Assembly: GCA_002095075.2 (NCBI GenBank)
Contig: LVCE01000006.1
Location: forward strand, 19,180 to 83,179
Direction: 5' to 3'
Length of the DNA: 64,000 nucleotides
Origin: Francisella endosymbiont of Ornithodoros moubata
GTDB taxonomy: Bacteria; Pseudomonadota; Gammaproteobacteria; Francisellales; Francisellaceae
Below the pieces are notes generated by a model that saw nothing but the letters and a program-made list of their open reading frames with translations, ran no database searches and was not told where the DNA came from. Of the stretch, positions 1 to 11,817 are shown piece by piece (position 1 is the first letter of the stretch; every line of letters starts with the position of its first letter). Made by a program: the position numbers and the translations under genes.

Positions 1-42
1 CAAACCATTTAAGTTTCCTAAAACCTGTAAAGACATATCCAT
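1..42 (-). CDS. atpE: ATP synthase F0 subunit c, N-terminal end only
   Basis: The first 14 codons of a minus-strand gene run off the left edge and read MDMSLQVLGNLNGL. A good AGGAG ribosome binding site lies just upstream (about 51-55). The gene follows atpB in the atp operon, where subunit c, the proton-carrying ring of the membrane F0 sector, is expected. Only the position, the start and the first residues can be judged, so the call rests mainly on operon order. Confidence 0.75.
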   Translation of the reverse strand, partial: MDMSLQVLGNLNGL

Positions 43-87
43 TTTTTATTTCTCCTGTTTTATTAAAGATTTATGTTTTAGATTAGT

Positions 88-885
<798 letters not shown>

Positions 886-942
886 TTATTCATTCCACCA
901 GTATGTATATTATCTATCTTTAATATGACCACTTAAATAAAC

Positions 943-1329
943 CTACCTCCCTTTTTTGAACAAGATAGGCACAAAACACAAAGTTAATTGTAACAAAACT
1001 AAACCAAAAATGTAAGAAAATAATTTTGGTTTTATATAAATTGCTAACAATATCGTCAGCAGTGCTACAATGCTTAGTTTCAGATACTCGCTGAGATAAA
1101 ATATTACTATTTCAACCCCCGGGCTTAACTGCTTATTTATAAATAGTCTGAAAAAAAACATAAAATTAGCTAAAAACATTGTTAATGATCCTATTAAAAA
1201 TGAATTAACATAAATATAACCATAAAATACTAAAATAACAAAATAACCAACTAATGCCAAGATTAATTGAAGTAAGATAAATTTTTTGGTATCAATCCTA
1301 ATATTTGTTAACATATATATCAGTCTCAT
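943..1329 (-). CDS. atpI: ATP synthase subunit I (assembly/accessory protein)
   Basis: A small, very hydrophobic protein of about 128 residues with four likely membrane helices, first in the atp operon and 58 bases upstream of atpB. In other bacteria AtpI helps assemble the c-ring or supplies Mg2+. The family is weakly conserved, so the call leans on size, hydrophobicity and position. An upstream TTG at 1332 is possible, but ATG at 1329 is the natural start. A second ATG at 1314 cannot be excluded, because the predicted promoter lies very close. Confidence 0.8.
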   Translation of the reverse strand: MRLIYMLTNIRIDTKKFILLQLILALVGYFVILVFYGYIYVNSFLIGSLTMFLANFMFFFRLFINKQLSPGVEIVIFYLSEYLKLSIVALLTILLAIYIKPKLFSYIFGLVLLQLTLCFVPILFKKGR

Positions 1330-1347
1330 CAATCAAAACGCCACCTT

Positions 1348-1375
1348 ATCATACCAAAAAAGCCCATATTAGCAA
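1348..1375 (-). promoter_or_regulatory. candidate sigma-70 promoter of the atp operon
   Basis: On the minus strand a TTGCTA -35 (1370-1375) and a TATGAT -10 (1348-1353) are separated by 16 bases. They lie just upstream of atpI, in the gap between atpI and a divergent MFS gene. This is inferred from consensus only. The leader would be very short if ATG 1329 is the start. Confidence 0.5.
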
Positions 1376-1450
1376 AGAAAAACTTTAATGCTTGATTTAT
1401 AGAACTTTGAACCATAAAATTAAATTTCACACTATCTTAACTAGTAGCAT

Positions 1451-2752
1451 ATGGAACAAAGGATATATAATATACGTGGTTATGCATGGATAATAATAAT
1501 ACTTAGCTCATTTTTATTATTTGACAAGTATGTAATGCAAGTATTTCCAAGTCTAATTACTGATGATATGATGTCTAGCTTTGGTACTAATACTACACAA
1601 ACAGGAGCTTTAGGTTCAGCATTTTTTTGGTCTATCATTATATGCCAACTCTTTTTAGCTGGACCAATTATCGATAAATTTGGCTTTAGACTAATTAGCC
1701 CAATTTCAATCACAATTTCTGCCACTGGTGTTATATTATTTACTGTTGCAGCAAACTTAGGTAGTCTAAGTATAGCATACATAGCAAGGATAACCACTGG
1801 TTTAGGTGTATCCTTTGCTACTATATCCTATCTCAAAGCTGTCTCAGTGTGGTTTGAGCCACGCAAATTTGCTTTTGCTGCGAGTTTCCTTGCTACAGCA
1901 GCAATGATTGGTGCGCTATGTGCTCAAGCTCCACTAGCTTACCTGATAACACTCTGTGGTGATTGGAAAATAGCTATGCTACTATTCTCGGTAGCTAGCT
2001 TACTGATTGCTGTAGTTTACTATATTTTTGTGCGTGATTTTAATCCTAAACAACCAGAAGCTAGCTCGCCTAGTAATCAGCTAAAAACTCTCAGTGCTCT
2101 TAAAGAAGTCATCAAAAATAAAAATAACTGGCTCTTAACATTTTACGTCGGCTTAAGCTTTACGGCAGTTGATGCTTTTGCTGGTTTCTGGGGTAATGCT
2201 TATTTCAGAGAAGCATATCATATCTCAAGAGAAGAAGCTGCTAGTATAATCTCGATGATTTTTATCGGTATGGCTATTGGATCGCCAATTATTGGCAAAT
2301 TATCTGAAATCCTTGATAGTAGAAAAGGAGTGATGATATTCTTTCATATCATTGGTACTATAGCACTCAGCTTTGTTTTATTGACAAAAACAAGCGCTAC
2401 AATATCAGCAATAATGTTGTTTATCTTTGGTCTATGTTTAGGAATCTATATGCTTTCATTTGCTATAGGAAACCGTATAAATCCTATAATAATAACAACT
2501 GTTGCTGCTTTCATAAATACAGGTGAACCAATTTTAGGTGCAATATTTGACCCACTTATAGGATATTTCCTAGATTGTTCATGGACTGGCAAGTACATAA
2601 ATAAAACAGGGGAAATTATTTCTCAATATACTAGTTCTGCTGATATTAAGTACTTTGAATTAAACTCATACCATTTTGCATTTACAACTCTAGTTGCAAG
2701 TATGATCGCTTCGCTTGTAATATTGGTTATGATAAAAGATAATAAAGACTAA
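1451..2752 (+). CDS. MFS transporter of the Pht/Fpt (phagosomal transporter) family
   Basis: A 433-residue protein with about 12 membrane helices and an MFS motif A-like GPIIDKFGFR between helices 2 and 3. It is closely similar along its length to the product of 4743-6038: both begin with a INI/HNIKGYAWI-type segment and share GNRINP and INTGEP...GA.FDPLIG. In Francisella and Legionella this subfamily (Fpt/Pht) takes up amino acids or other nutrients in host cells; the substrate here is not shown by the sequence. It is transcribed divergently from atpI, and its stop codon lies 2 bases from the convergent rluC stop, with no room for a terminator. It appears intact. Confidence 0.85.
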   Translation: MEQRIYNIRGYAWIIIILSSFLLFDKYVMQVFPSLITDDMMSSFGTNTTQTGALGSAFFWSIIICQLFLAGPIIDKFGFRLISPISITISATGVILFTVAANLGSLSIAYIARITTGLGVSFATISYLKAVSVWFEPRKFAFAASFLATAAMIGALCAQAPLAYLITLCGDWKIAMLLFSVASLLIAVVYYIFVRDFNPKQPEASSPSNQLKTLSALKEVIKNKNNWLLTFYVGLSFTAVDAFAGFWGNAYFREAYHISREEAASIISMIFIGMAIGSPIIGKLSEILDSRKGVMIFFHIIGTIALSFVLLTKTSATISAIMLFIFGLCLGIYMLSFAIGNRINPIIITTVAAFINTGEPILGAIFDPLIGYFLDCSWTGKYINKTGEIISQYTSSADIKYFELNSYHFAFTTLVASMIASLVILVMIKDNKD

Positions 2753-2754
2753 TT

Positions 2755-3684
2755 CTACTCTTGCATAAATTTCTCAAATCTAGAATCTAAAGCCGCTTTT
2801 ACTGATATTTGCTTGTTTTGCTTTTCATCGTAGAACTCTAACTTACCCGCATGCAATAATAGCTTATCAATTCCCTTGTCTAACAACAATTGATCTTTAG
2901 TAGCAAAGCCATATTTCTTATCTGCAACAATAGGATGACCAATCGCTTTTGTATGCACTCTAACTTGATGAGTTCTACCTGTTTCTAGTTTTATCTCAAG
3001 TAGACTAAAGCCTCCTTGTAAATGCCGAACTGATACAATCTTAGTTAAAGCCTGTTTTCCATCTTTACTATCAACTTTAACAACTCTTTGACCATCTTTA
3101 GTTTTAGTTCTTTTTAAAGGTAAATCTATTGTAGTGATTTTTTTATCCCAGTGGCCATGAACTATCGCATAATAAACCTTATTAACTTTGTGTTGCTTGA
3201 AGATATCAAAGAAATATACCAAAGAGCTATGTTTTTTTGCTAAAAGTACACACCCAGATGTTTCTTTATCAAGCCTATGCACTAAGTCTAAACGTCTAAC
3301 TTTAGGCCGTAGCTGCCTTAGACGCTCAACTAATCCTGAATTAACTCCAGAGCCACCATGTACTGCCATGCCTGATGGTTTATCAACTATTATATAGTCA
3401 TCATTCTCATAAAGAATACGCTGTTCCAAAAAATCCAGATGGGACTGTGAGACTTTTATTAGCTTAACACCTTCTTCTAAACTAAATGGTGGTACTCTGA
3501 CAATATCTCCCGATCTTACACGTGATGTCTGCTTGACTCTTTTTTTATTTACACGTAGTTCACCTTTACGAATCCAACGATAAATTAAAGATTTAGGTAG
3601 CCGAGAAAATCTACTTAACATAAAGTTATCAATACGCTGGCCTATGATATCATCTGTAACTTCAATAAAATCAACCTTATTCAT
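2755..3684 (-). CDS. rluC: 23S rRNA pseudouridine synthase, RluC/RluA family
   Basis: A 309-residue enzyme that isomerises specific uridines of 23S rRNA to pseudouridine. An S4 RNA-binding domain covers roughly residues 15-65. The catalytic RluA-type domain follows, with HRLDKETSG at 136-144 and the catalytic Asp at 139, and a later GRTHQVRVH motif. Length and architecture fit RluC (E. coli 319). It starts inside the end of zapE (8-base overlap), so it is probably co-translated with the upstream operon. RluD is the main alternative, but the N-terminal S4 arrangement and context favour RluC. Confidence 0.9.
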   Translation of the reverse strand: MNKVDFIEVTDDIIGQRIDNFMLSRFSRLPKSLIYRWIRKGELRVNKKRVKQTSRVRSGDIVRVPPFSLEEGVKLIKVSQSHLDFLEQRILYENDDYIIVDKPSGMAVHGGSGVNSGLVERLRQLRPKVRRLDLVHRLDKETSGCVLLAKKHSSLVYFFDIFKQHKVNKVYYAIVHGHWDKKITTIDLPLKRTKTKDGQRVVKVDSKDGKQALTKIVSVRHLQGGFSLLEIKLETGRTHQVRVHTKAIGHPIVADKKYGFATKDQLLLDKGIDKLLLHAGKLEFYDEKQNKQISVKAALDSRFEKFMQE

Positions 3685-4740
3685 CTATAACTCCAAACTG
3701 TGAGTTCTGCATATCATTTAATCGGCTTATAGTCCGTTGAAACTCAAACTTAAGCCTTTCGCCATTATATAAGTCCTTAAAATCACAATTAGCAAGAATC
3801 ACAACCTTTTTATTCTGATCATAAAACTCATCTATTAATGTAATAAAGCGTCTAGCCATATCTTCATTATGATAATCAAATCCAACTAGATTATAGATAA
3901 AAAGCTGTTCATATGTATCACAAATTTCTATATAATCATGAGTACTTCTACCATCACCACAAATAACCTTAAAGTCAAAACAAACATCTTTATGACTTAG
4001 CAATATTGTTGGAATATCCCTAGCTAAGACTCGTATACTAAGATCTTTATCAAAATAACTATTTCTAAGGAAGAATTTATAAAAGAAATTTTTACGATTA
4101 TGCTCATTGTATGGATAGAGATAATTTAGATACGTAGTAGGCAAACGAAACCTGTAATCAACCCCAGAATCTAAATTTAGTACGTCAACATTTTTAAGTA
4201 AAATATCGATAGCAGGTAAGAACAATTCGCGTTGCAAACCATTCTTATAAAGTTTTTCTGGCTCTATATTTGAGGTTGCTACCAATACCACACCAAACTT
4301 AAATAACTCGGTAAAAATGCTGCCTAAGATCATAGTATCAGCAATATCTTCAACAAAGAATTCATCAAAACATATAACTTGTGTTTGTTTCGCCATGTCA
4401 TAAGCAACTTTTGAAATTGGGTTTCCCCCCTGATATTTTCTCAGTTGCTCATGAATGTTTTTCATAAAATGTGAAAAGTGCTGCCTTTCTTTATTCTTTA
4501 TTGTGAGGTTATTGTAAAAGATATCCATTATAAAGGTCTTACCACGACCTACACCACCCCACATATATAATCCTTTGATATAAGGATAAAAAGATTTGTT
4601 AAACAACCTCAACTTAGATTTTTTTTTGAATTGAGCTGATCTACTATTTGTTGCAACCGTCTAATAGCTTCAAGTTGCAAAGAATCCACTCTCAAGTCAA
4701 GTTCACGAATTCTTTGAAGATAAATATTTTCGAGTTTCAT
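3677..4740 (-). pseudogene. zapE: ZapE/AFG1-family ATPase, frameshifted at an A9 tract
   Basis: ZapE is an AAA+-like P-loop ATPase tied to the cell-division ring. The 5' part, ATG at 4740, reads about 43 residues in one frame and stops just past a run of nine A (T on the plus strand, 4619-4627). Adding one A would join it to the second frame (SKKKSKLRLFNK...), which continues as 311 residues to 3677. That part holds Walker A GGVGRGKT, Walker B ICFDEF and the rest of the domain. The rebuilt protein would be about 354 residues, normal for the family (E. coli 375). The remaining open frame could start only at a poor TTG (4612), leaving little before the P-loop. Possibilities are a true pseudogene, slippage on the A tract that restores some protein, or a homopolymer sequencing error. 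Confidence 0.75.
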
Positions 4741-4742
4741 TT

Positions 4743-6038
4743 TTATTTAACTTCTTTATCTTTTACTAAAATTAGCAAGAAGAATGATATGATCACGCTA
4801 AATATAAGGATTAAAAAAGCATGGTGATAGGCACTTATATGAAAATATCTATGTGCTCCTTCTGAAGCTATAGTACTAATATGATTTTGAGCATCTATAT
4901 ACTGACCTGCCCATGTCAAATCTAGTAAATGACCTATTAATGGATCAAATAAAGCACCTAATAAAGGCTCACCAGTATTTATCAAGGCAGCTACTGTTGC
5001 AGCAACCACCACTGGATTTATACGATTCCCAATCGAAAAAGCTAGCATATATACACCTAAGCAAAAGCCAAAAATAAATAGTAAAACTCCAGATATTGTT
5101 GGTGTAAGCTTAAATTGTAGAACTACAGCTAGCGAAATTGTTGCGATAATATGAAAGACAACCATAATCCCAACTCTGTTATCAAATTTCTCTGAGAGCT
5201 TACCAATTATAGGTGAACCAATCGCAAGGCCCAAAAACATCATCGAAACAATATAGGATGCATCTTTTGCTGGGATACTATATAACTCTCTAAAATAGTT
5301 ATTACCCCAAATTCCACCAAAAACGTCTATTGTGGTAAAAGTAAGACCTGTTAAAGTAAGATACCAATTATTTTTATTTAAAAGAACTTTCTTTATTCCA
5401 GCAAGTGTTACAGTATCACCTTTTGTTTGATTTGCATATAAAGCATCAGGATTATAGTCTCTGACTAAAGCTAAATATAAAAGTGCTATAACAATACTAA
5501 AACAAGCATAACTAATTAATGCTCTATGCCATGAACCTGTAAGCTCAATTAGATAAACTAGTGGCACTTGGCCTAGCAAAGCACCAATCATTGCTGCTGT
5601 CATCAGAAAGCTACACACAAAAGCAAACTTGCGTGGATCAAACCATACTGCAGCTGCTTTAATATAGCCAACTGTTGCAAATGAAGCTCCGATACCTATC
5701 ATTAATCTTGAGATACACCCTAATGCAAAACTATGGATATCTGCAGATAACACAAATAATAATAACCCCACTGCAGACAATACTAATGAGAAAAAACTTA
5801 CTTTTCTAAATCCTAACTTATCAATGATAGGCCCTGCAACAAAGAACTGACAAAACACTACAGGCCATAAAAACAGCGAGACTATTGTACTCATTTCAGT
5901 AGCATTTATTGAAAAGCTACTCATTAGCTCATTAGCAATCAAGCTAGGAGAAACATTCATTATATATTTATTAATTAGTAGAAATGAGCTTAACCCAACT
6001 ACAATCCACGCATAACCTTTTATATTATGTAATTTCAT
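4743..6038 (-). CDS. MFS transporter of the Pht/Fpt (phagosomal transporter) family
   Basis: A 431-residue, roughly 12-helix MFS protein and a clear paralogue of the transporter at 1451-2752. Shared features are the KGYAWI start, GPIIDKLGFR motif A, KAAAVWFDPRKFAF, GNRINP and the INTGEP..GALFDPLIG segment. Francisella Fpt proteins support intracellular growth by moving nutrients from the phagosome; the cargo cannot be read here. It follows hisS by 6 bases and precedes zapE by 2 bases, so it is embedded in the metY-rimP-nusA-infB-rbfA-hisS transcription unit. That suggests expression coupled to growth. It is intact. Confidence 0.87.
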   Translation of the reverse strand: MKLHNIKGYAWIVVGLSSFLLINKYIMNVSPSLIANELMSSFSINATEMSTIVSLFLWPVVFCQFFVAGPIIDKLGFRKVSFFSLVLSAVGLLLFVLSADIHSFALGCISRLMIGIGASFATVGYIKAAAVWFDPRKFAFVCSFLMTAAMIGALLGQVPLVYLIELTGSWHRALISYACFSIVIALLYLALVRDYNPDALYANQTKGDTVTLAGIKKVLLNKNNWYLTLTGLTFTTIDVFGGIWGNNYFRELYSIPAKDASYIVSMMFLGLAIGSPIIGKLSEKFDNRVGIMVVFHIIATISLAVVLQFKLTPTISGVLLFIFGFCLGVYMLAFSIGNRINPVVVAATVAALINTGEPLLGALFDPLIGHLLDLTWAGQYIDAQNHISTIASEGAHRYFHISAYHHAFLILIFSVIISFFLLILVKDKEVK

Positions 6039-6044
6039 ATACCT

Positions 6045-7313
6045 CTATCTTTCTAAAAAATTAATTAAGTCATTAAAAGCAACTCGTTGTTGTTCTCTGT
6101 CTTGCTGAAGATATTTTATACTAGCAAAGCCATTATCTAACTCATCTTGTCTAATTATTATAGCAATTTTAGCCCCAGATTTATCAGCTTTCTTAAATTG
6201 TGATTTAAAGCTACCGAATTTTAGATCCATATCTATTTTAAGCTGAGGAAGCTCTTGGCGAATATTCTCAACTATAACTAGGGATCGATGAAGCTGATTA
6301 CTGTCTAATACAAAAAATACACCACAAAGGTTGTCTTGTTGTTTAGGCAATTTACCTAAATCTTCTAATAATAGTAGTAAGCGCTCCATCCCTATAGCAA
6401 AACCTATAGCAGCTGTTTTCTGACCACCAAGGTTTTCTATTAAACTATCGTAACGACCACCTGCACAGATTGCGCTTTGCGAGCCAAGCTTGTCAGTAGT
6501 CCATTCAAAAACTAAGCCACTATAATAATCTAAACCTCTAACAAGATTTTGATTTATCTTATATACAATACCTAAAGCATCTAAATATTGGCAAGTTTGC
6601 TTAAATCTCAATCGCAAATCTTGATCTATAAAATCAATAAGTTTAGGTGCATTTGCTAAGATTTTTTGTGTCTTATCTATCTTAGAATCTAATATTCTTA
6701 GAGGGTTCTTATCCAACCTCTTTATAGAGTCTTCATCAAGCTCAGCATGATATGGTTTTAGGTATTCTAGTAGCGCTTGAATATACTCTTGTCTGTTAAG
6801 GCTCAAACCAAGGCTATTTAACTCTAAAGTTACATACTCAGAAATTCCAAGCTCTTTGAAAAGACTCCATGCAATAGTAATAATCTCTAAATCAATAGCT
6901 ATATAGTCGAAACCATAAGCTTCGACTCCAAGCTGATAAAATTGTCTATAGCGACCTTTTTGTGGACGCTCATAGCGAAACATGGGACCACAATACCATA
7001 GCTTCTGTGTTTGACCTCGAGTAGCTAAATTATTTTCAATAATCATTCTGACACAACCAGCTGTTCCTTCTGGACGCAGCGTGAGACTATCACCATTACG
7101 ATCCTGAAAATCATAAGTCTCTTTTAAAACTATATCAGAAGTTTCACCAACACTTCTATGAAACAGTTCACTTTTCTCAACAACAGGTAACCTTGTTTCA
7201 CTATATTTATATCTATCAAGTATGAGTTTTATTTTTGATTCTAAGAATTGCCATTTATAACTATCTAGCGGCAGTACATCATTAAATCCGCGAATAATAG
7301 TAAGCTTACTCAT
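6045..7313 (-). CDS. hisS: histidyl-tRNA synthetase
   Basis: A 422-residue class II aminoacyl-tRNA synthetase that charges tRNA-His in the cytoplasm. The class II motif 2 region (LRPEGTAG, then [10 protein letters not shown]) is visible, along with the histidine-specific [13 protein letters not shown] and the motif 3 region [16 protein letters not shown]-terminal anticodon-binding domain follows. Length matches E. coli HisS (424). It lies 8 bases downstream of rbfA and 6 upstream of an MFS gene, so it is part of the same transcription unit. Confidence 0.97.
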   Translation of the reverse strand: MSKLTIIRGFNDVLPLDSYKWQFLESKIKLILDRYKYSETRLPVVEKSELFHRSVGETSDIVLKETYDFQDRNGDSLTLRPEGTAGCVRMIIENNLATRGQTQKLWYCGPMFRYERPQKGRYRQFYQLGVEAYGFDYIAIDLEIITIAWSLFKELGISEYVTLELNSLGLSLNRQEYIQALLEYLKPYHAELDEDSIKRLDKNPLRILDSKIDKTQKILANAPKLIDFIDQDLRLRFKQTCQYLDALGIVYKINQNLVRGLDYYSGLVFEWTTDKLGSQSAICAGGRYDSLIENLGGQKTAAIGFAIGMERLLLLLEDLGKLPKQQDNLCGVFFVLDSNQLHRSLVIVENIRQELPQLKIDMDLKFGSFKSQFKKADKSGAKIAIIIRQDELDNGFASIKYLQQDREQQRVAFNDLINFLER

Positions 7314-7320
7314 AAGCTAC

Positions 7321-7752
7321 CTACCTTAACTTCTCAGCTTTAGTTTCTTTATCGTTGTGTTTATAGTTTTCTTGTAAAGATTTATCATCTTGCTTGATGA
7401 TTTTTGAATCAGCATTGAGTGCTTGTTGGATTTTTTCTTCCATTTGTATACCGTACTCAAGCGAAGTATCATAAATAAACTTAAGGTTTGGAACAATTCT
7501 TAGGCTTAATAACTTAGCTATAGATGATCTAAAGAAACCTTTTGATTTTTCAAATGCCTTGTCAATATATTCGGCATCTTCAACAGCAAAGCAGGTATAA
7601 TATACTTTTGCATAAGATAGATCCTTAGAAAGATCAACCTCTATAATAGTGGCACTGGCTAACTTAGTGTCTTTTATTCTAGTACGCAGCAATAAAGATA
7701 TAACTTTCTGGAGCTCATTTGCAACTCTTTGTACTCTACCATCTGCAGCCAT
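7321..7752 (-). CDS. rbfA: ribosome-binding factor A
   Basis: A 143-residue single KH-like domain protein that helps mature the 5' end of 16S rRNA and the 30S subunit. The N-terminal [17 protein letters not shown] segment and the [21 protein letters not shown] segment are family signatures. A charged lysine-rich tail makes it slightly longer than E. coli RbfA (133). Two bases separate it from infB, the conserved partner. Confidence 0.95.
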   Translation of the reverse strand: MAADGRVQRVANELQKVISLLLRTRIKDTKLASATIIEVDLSKDLSYAKVYYTCFAVEDAEYIDKAFEKSKGFFRSSIAKLLSLRIVPNLKFIYDTSLEYGIQMEEKIQQALNADSKIIKQDDKSLQENYKHNDKETKAEKLR

Positions 7753-7754
7753 AA

Positions 7755-10292
7755 TTACAACTCCTTAGCAACCTCGATAACCTCAAACACCTCTATTTGA
7801 TCACCTTCACGGACATCATTGTAGTTTTTAACACCAATACCACACTCTAAGCCTTTTTTAACTTCACTAGCATCATCTTTGAATCTCTTAAGCGACTCTA
7901 GTGTACCTTCGTAAATAACGACATTATTACGTAAAACACGGATAGGATTAGTACGCTTAACCACGCCCTCCACAACCATACATCCAGCAATTGAGCCGAA
8001 TTTAGATGAACGATAAACTTCTCTAACCTCAGCAATACCAATAACTTGCTCTTTAATTTCTGGAGAAAGTAAACCAGACATCGCTTTTTTAACATCATCT
8101 ATTAAATCATAAATAATGTTGTAATAACGGAATTCTACACCATCTGTTTCAGCAAGTTTTTTCGCAGCACTATCAGCACGGACATTAAAACCTATAACAA
8201 CCGCCGTTGATGCCACAGCCAAAGTCACATCTGAAGATGTAATCGCTCCTATACCGCTTACAATTATATCAACCTTAACTTCATTAGTTGAAAGCTTAAG
8301 CAATGACTCTCTAATTGCCTCAACAGAACCCTGTACATCGCCTTTAAGGATAATTTTAAGTACCTGCTGTTCACCTTCTTTATCCATGTTATTAAACATG
8401 TTTGATAGTTTAAGTGCTTGTTCTTGAGCTATTTTAGCTTCTTTTTGTTTCTGTGAGCGCTGAGCTGCAAGTTCTTTTGCTTTCTTCTCATTTTCAATCA
8501 CAACCATCTCATCACCGGCTGCTGGCACACCTGATAAACCAAGTATCTCAACAGGGGTAGCTGGACCAGCTGCTTTTATCTTTTTCCCAAGATCATTATG
8601 CATAGCCCTTACTCTACCATATTCAGTACCACATAAGATATTATCACCTTGCTTAAGGTTACCATTTTGTACAAGTACAGTTGCGACTGGACCACGACCT
8701 TTTTCTAGACGTGACTCAATTATGACACCTTCAGCTAAGCCCTCAGCAAATGCCTCTAACTCTAAAACTTCTGATTGTAAAAGTACTGCATCTAATAGAT
8801 CGGTAACCCCTTCACCAGTCTTAGCAGAAACATTTACAAACATTACATCACCACCCCATGATTCTGGGATTACATCTCTTTGTGCAAGTTCACTAATCAC
8901 CTTATCAGGATCAGCTTCTGGCTTATCAATTTTATTTACTGCAACAACAATTGGTACTCTTGCTGCTTTAGCGTGCTGAATTGCTTCTTCAGTTTGAGGC
9001 ATAACACCATCATCAGCAGCAACAACTAAAATTACGATATCTGTACTCTTAGCACCACGCGCACGCATTGAAGTAAAAGCTTCATGTCCCGGAGTATCCA
9101 AGAATGTAATAGAACCTTTATCGGTTTTAACAGAATATGCTCCTATATGCTGTGTTATACTACCAGCCTCACCAGCAACTACTCGTGTTTTACGAATATA
9201 GTCTAGCAAAGATGTTTTACCATGATCAACATGTCCCATTATAGTTACAACCGGAGCTCGAGAAATCTTCTTATATAAGCTTCTATCAACTGTTGTTACC
9301 GCTTCTTCAAGAGCATTCTCATTGTGTAGAGTATATCTATGCCCCATCTCTTCAACAATCAAGATTGCTGTGTCTTGGTCTAGTGATTGGTTAATTGTCG
9401 CCATCACACCCATATTAAATAGCACTTTAACAATTTCAACACCTTTGACCGCCATTTTTTGTGCTAGTTCACTTACAGTAATACCTTCATGAATTTCTAC
9501 AGTCCTAATCGTATTTTCAACTGGTTTTGTAAATTCTTGTTTTTTGACTTTTAGCGCTTTTAATTTACCTTTTTTAGCACCAAACTCATCAAATGACTCT
9601 ATATCACCAGCAAGTTGTGAAAGCTGTCTCGGGTTAGCTTTTTTGAAACCTTTGCCTCCAGCTTTCCTTGCTTTAGATTTTTTCTCCTCTTCCTCACGCT
9701 TATACTTTGTATTAGTATTTGTAGCTTCAGAGAAAACTTTCTTAGCAGATTTCTTCTTAGGTTGTTTATTGTTAGTAGCTGGCTTTTCATCATTCTCGAC
9801 AACAATTTCCTCAACCTTAATTTCTGGCATTGCAGTTATCTTAAAACCACTATCTTTTATCACTGTTCTTTTTATTTTATCTTGAACCTGTTCAACAACT
9901 TCGTTTTCAACAGTTTGCTCGATATTATCTTGCACCAACTCTAGCTCTTTCACAACTTTTATTGGCTGAGAAACTTGAACTACAGTTTTAAGTTCTTGTA
10001 TCTGAGCCGGTGTAGCAGGTTCTTGTTCTTCTACTCTTTTAGTAATTCGTCTTTTTCTTTTAACCGAAACATTAATCTTATGTTTACCATCAAGCTTAAC
10101 TAAAATTACTTTCTTTCTAGTTACGGTATTTTTTGCACTATTGATCTTCTCTAGCAAAGTTTTCATCTCTGCAGGAGTTAATGTATCTTTCTCACTAGAT
10201 TTTTCAATACCAAAAGATTTAAGCTGTTTTAGTAGTGCATCTACTTCTTTATTTGTTTGCTGTGCTAACTGCCCAACTGTAATCTGTGCCAT
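7755..10292 (-). CDS. infB: translation initiation factor IF-2
   Basis: An 845-residue GTPase that places fMet-tRNA on the 30S subunit. The order is a short N-terminal IF2 domain ([11 protein letters not shown]), a long Lys/Glu-rich linker to about residue 260, a second IF2_N-like segment, then the G domain with [11 protein letters not shown] (P-loop), DTPGHEAF (G3) and NKIDKP (G4). The C-terminal IF2 domains carry GIAEVREV. The initiator tRNA it uses is encoded at the head of the same operon. An AAAGGAGAGGG ribosome binding site supports the start. Confidence 0.97.
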   Translation of the reverse strand: MAQITVGQLAQQTNKEVDALLKQLKSFGIEKSSEKDTLTPAEMKTLLEKINSAKNTVTRKKVILVKLDGKHKINVSVKRKRRITKRVEEQEPATPAQIQELKTVVQVSQPIKVVKELELVQDNIEQTVENEVVEQVQDKIKRTVIKDSGFKITAMPEIKVEEIVVENDEKPATNNKQPKKKSAKKVFSEATNTNTKYKREEEEKKSKARKAGGKGFKKANPRQLSQLAGDIESFDEFGAKKGKLKALKVKKQEFTKPVENTIRTVEIHEGITVSELAQKMAVKGVEIVKVLFNMGVMATINQSLDQDTAILIVEEMGHRYTLHNENALEEAVTTVDRSLYKKISRAPVVTIMGHVDHGKTSLLDYIRKTRVVAGEAGSITQHIGAYSVKTDKGSITFLDTPGHEAFTSMRARGAKSTDIVILVVAADDGVMPQTEEAIQHAKAARVPIVVAVNKIDKPEADPDKVISELAQRDVIPESWGGDVMFVNVSAKTGEGVTDLLDAVLLQSEVLELEAFAEGLAEGVIIESRLEKGRGPVATVLVQNGNLKQGDNILCGTEYGRVRAMHNDLGKKIKAAGPATPVEILGLSGVPAAGDEMVVIENEKKAKELAAQRSQKQKEAKIAQEQALKLSNMFNNMDKEGEQQVLKIILKGDVQGSVEAIRESLLKLSTNEVKVDIIVSGIGAITSSDVTLAVASTAVVIGFNVRADSAAKKLAETDGVEFRYYNIIYDLIDDVKKAMSGLLSPEIKEQVIGIAEVREVYRSSKFGSIAGCMVVEGVVKRTNPIRVLRNNVVIYEGTLESLKRFKDDASEVKKGLECGIGVKNYNDVREGDQIEVFEVIEVAKEL

Positions 10293-10330
10293 TTCCCTCT
10301 CCTTTGTACTATTACTGATATGTACTTTTA

Positions 10331-11800
10331 TTATTCAAACCAAGGAGCTCTTGCTTGCATAATTAAATCGGTCGCTTGCTCTTCATCTATAGGTACAATA
10401 TCAAGCAATTCATCTACAGACAACTCTGCCAGATCTTCCATAGTAACTATATTATTCTGCGCTAGCTGCTCAGCTAAATCTCTACTCATACTTTGCATAT
10501 CTAGCAAATCTTGTGTTGGTTTTTTACCACCCAAAGCTTCAGATAAAATAACAGCTTTTGCTCTCTCTTGAAGCTCATCAACAATCTCTTCATCAAATCC
10601 TTCAATTTCTAAAAGCTCTGCTCTATCTAAATATGCTAAATCTTCGAGAGTTTCTATACCCTCTTCAATCAACACCAATGCAAAATCATGATCTATATCC
10701 AAAGCTTCAACAAATTTCTCTACTATAGACATTTGTTTTTCTTCCTGCTCAGCATCTGATAGAACATTAATTTTCCAGCCAATTAGCGAGCTTGCTAATC
10801 TTACATTCACACCATTTTTACCAATTGCTTTAGATAAGCTTTCTTGCTTAACAACAATATCCATCGAATTAGTTTCTTCATCAACATTCACTTCTAAGAT
10901 ATCTGCAGCATCTACAGGTGATAATGAGTTGATGGCATATTGAACGATCTCCTCATCCCAAAGTATAACATCAACCTTTTCACTATTTAACTCACTTATT
11001 ATAGAGTGTATTCTAGAACCTCTTACACCAACACATGCGCCACAAGGATCTATTCTTTGGTCATTACTTTTAACGGTTACTTTAGATCTAAAACCAGGCT
11101 CACGAACTACATTTACTATATTAATAAGCTCTTCTTCAACTTCTGGTACCTCAAGCTTAAATAAAGCTTTAAGCATCGTATTACTTAAGCGACTTAACAT
11201 AACCGTATTTGGCTTACCAGACTCATCACACTCAACACCCTCAACACAAGCTCTTATCTTGTCGCCAACACGATATCTTTCTCTAGCTATAAGATCTTTT
11301 TTAGGTAAAATCCCCTCAGCATTATTACCCAAATCAACAACCAAGATTTCATAGGTAGCGCGCTTTATCTCACCGTAAACAATATCACCAATTTTATTTT
11401 GATAGAATCTAGCTGTCTTTTCTCTTTCAAAATTTTTAATTTTTTTCATTAGAATTTGCTTAGCCATTGTTGCAGCTATACGCCCATATTCTTTGACCTC
11501 AACAGGCTCGCGTATGACATCACCGGCTTTTACATTATAGCCCCTTTCTTGAGCAACATCTTCATAAAGCTCTTTTGAATAATCAATTAAATCTTCATCT
11601 TCAGAAACAATATGCCAAACCCTATCAGCTTTGAAATCACCAGTAATCCTATCGATTTTAACCTCGATATTCATATGCTCATCAAGTTCTTTCTTAGTTA
11701 TAATAGCTAAAGCCTCTTCCATAGCTTCAAATAAAAGATCTTTTGATATATCTTTTTCATTTGCTACAGTTTCTAATACTAACAATAATTCTTTGCTCAT
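10331..11800 (-). CDS. nusA: transcription termination/antitermination factor NusA
   Basis: A 489-residue RNA polymerase-binding factor for pausing, termination and rRNA antitermination. The N-terminal polymerase-binding domain comes first, followed by an S1 domain ([10 protein letters not shown]) and two KH domains ([14 protein letters not shown] and [14 protein letters not shown]). Two C-terminal acidic helix-hairpin repeats (FALVLIEEG... and [10 protein letters not shown]...) match the gammaproteobacterial form. It lies between rimP and infB as usual. Confidence 0.97.
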   Translation of the reverse strand: MSKELLLVLETVANEKDISKDLLFEAMEEALAIITKKELDEHMNIEVKIDRITGDFKADRVWHIVSEDEDLIDYSKELYEDVAQERGYNVKAGDVIREPVEVKEYGRIAATMAKQILMKKIKNFEREKTARFYQNKIGDIVYGEIKRATYEILVVDLGNNAEGILPKKDLIARERYRVGDKIRACVEGVECDESGKPNTVMLSRLSNTMLKALFKLEVPEVEEELINIVNVVREPGFRSKVTVKSNDQRIDPCGACVGVRGSRIHSIISELNSEKVDVILWDEEIVQYAINSLSPVDAADILEVNVDEETNSMDIVVKQESLSKAIGKNGVNVRLASSLIGWKINVLSDAEQEEKQMSIVEKFVEALDIDHDFALVLIEEGIETLEDLAYLDRAELLEIEGFDEEIVDELQERAKAVILSEALGGKKPTQDLLDMQSMSRDLAEQLAQNNIVTMEDLAELSVDELLDIVPIDEEQATDLIMQARAPWFE

Positions 11801-11817
11801 ATCTTAAATTCCTCTAT

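Noticed and set aside
9544..9885. 113-residue open frame antisense to infB
   Set aside because: It mirrors the Lys/Glu-rich linker of IF-2, giving a Ser/Phe/Leu-rich shadow with no family resemblance.
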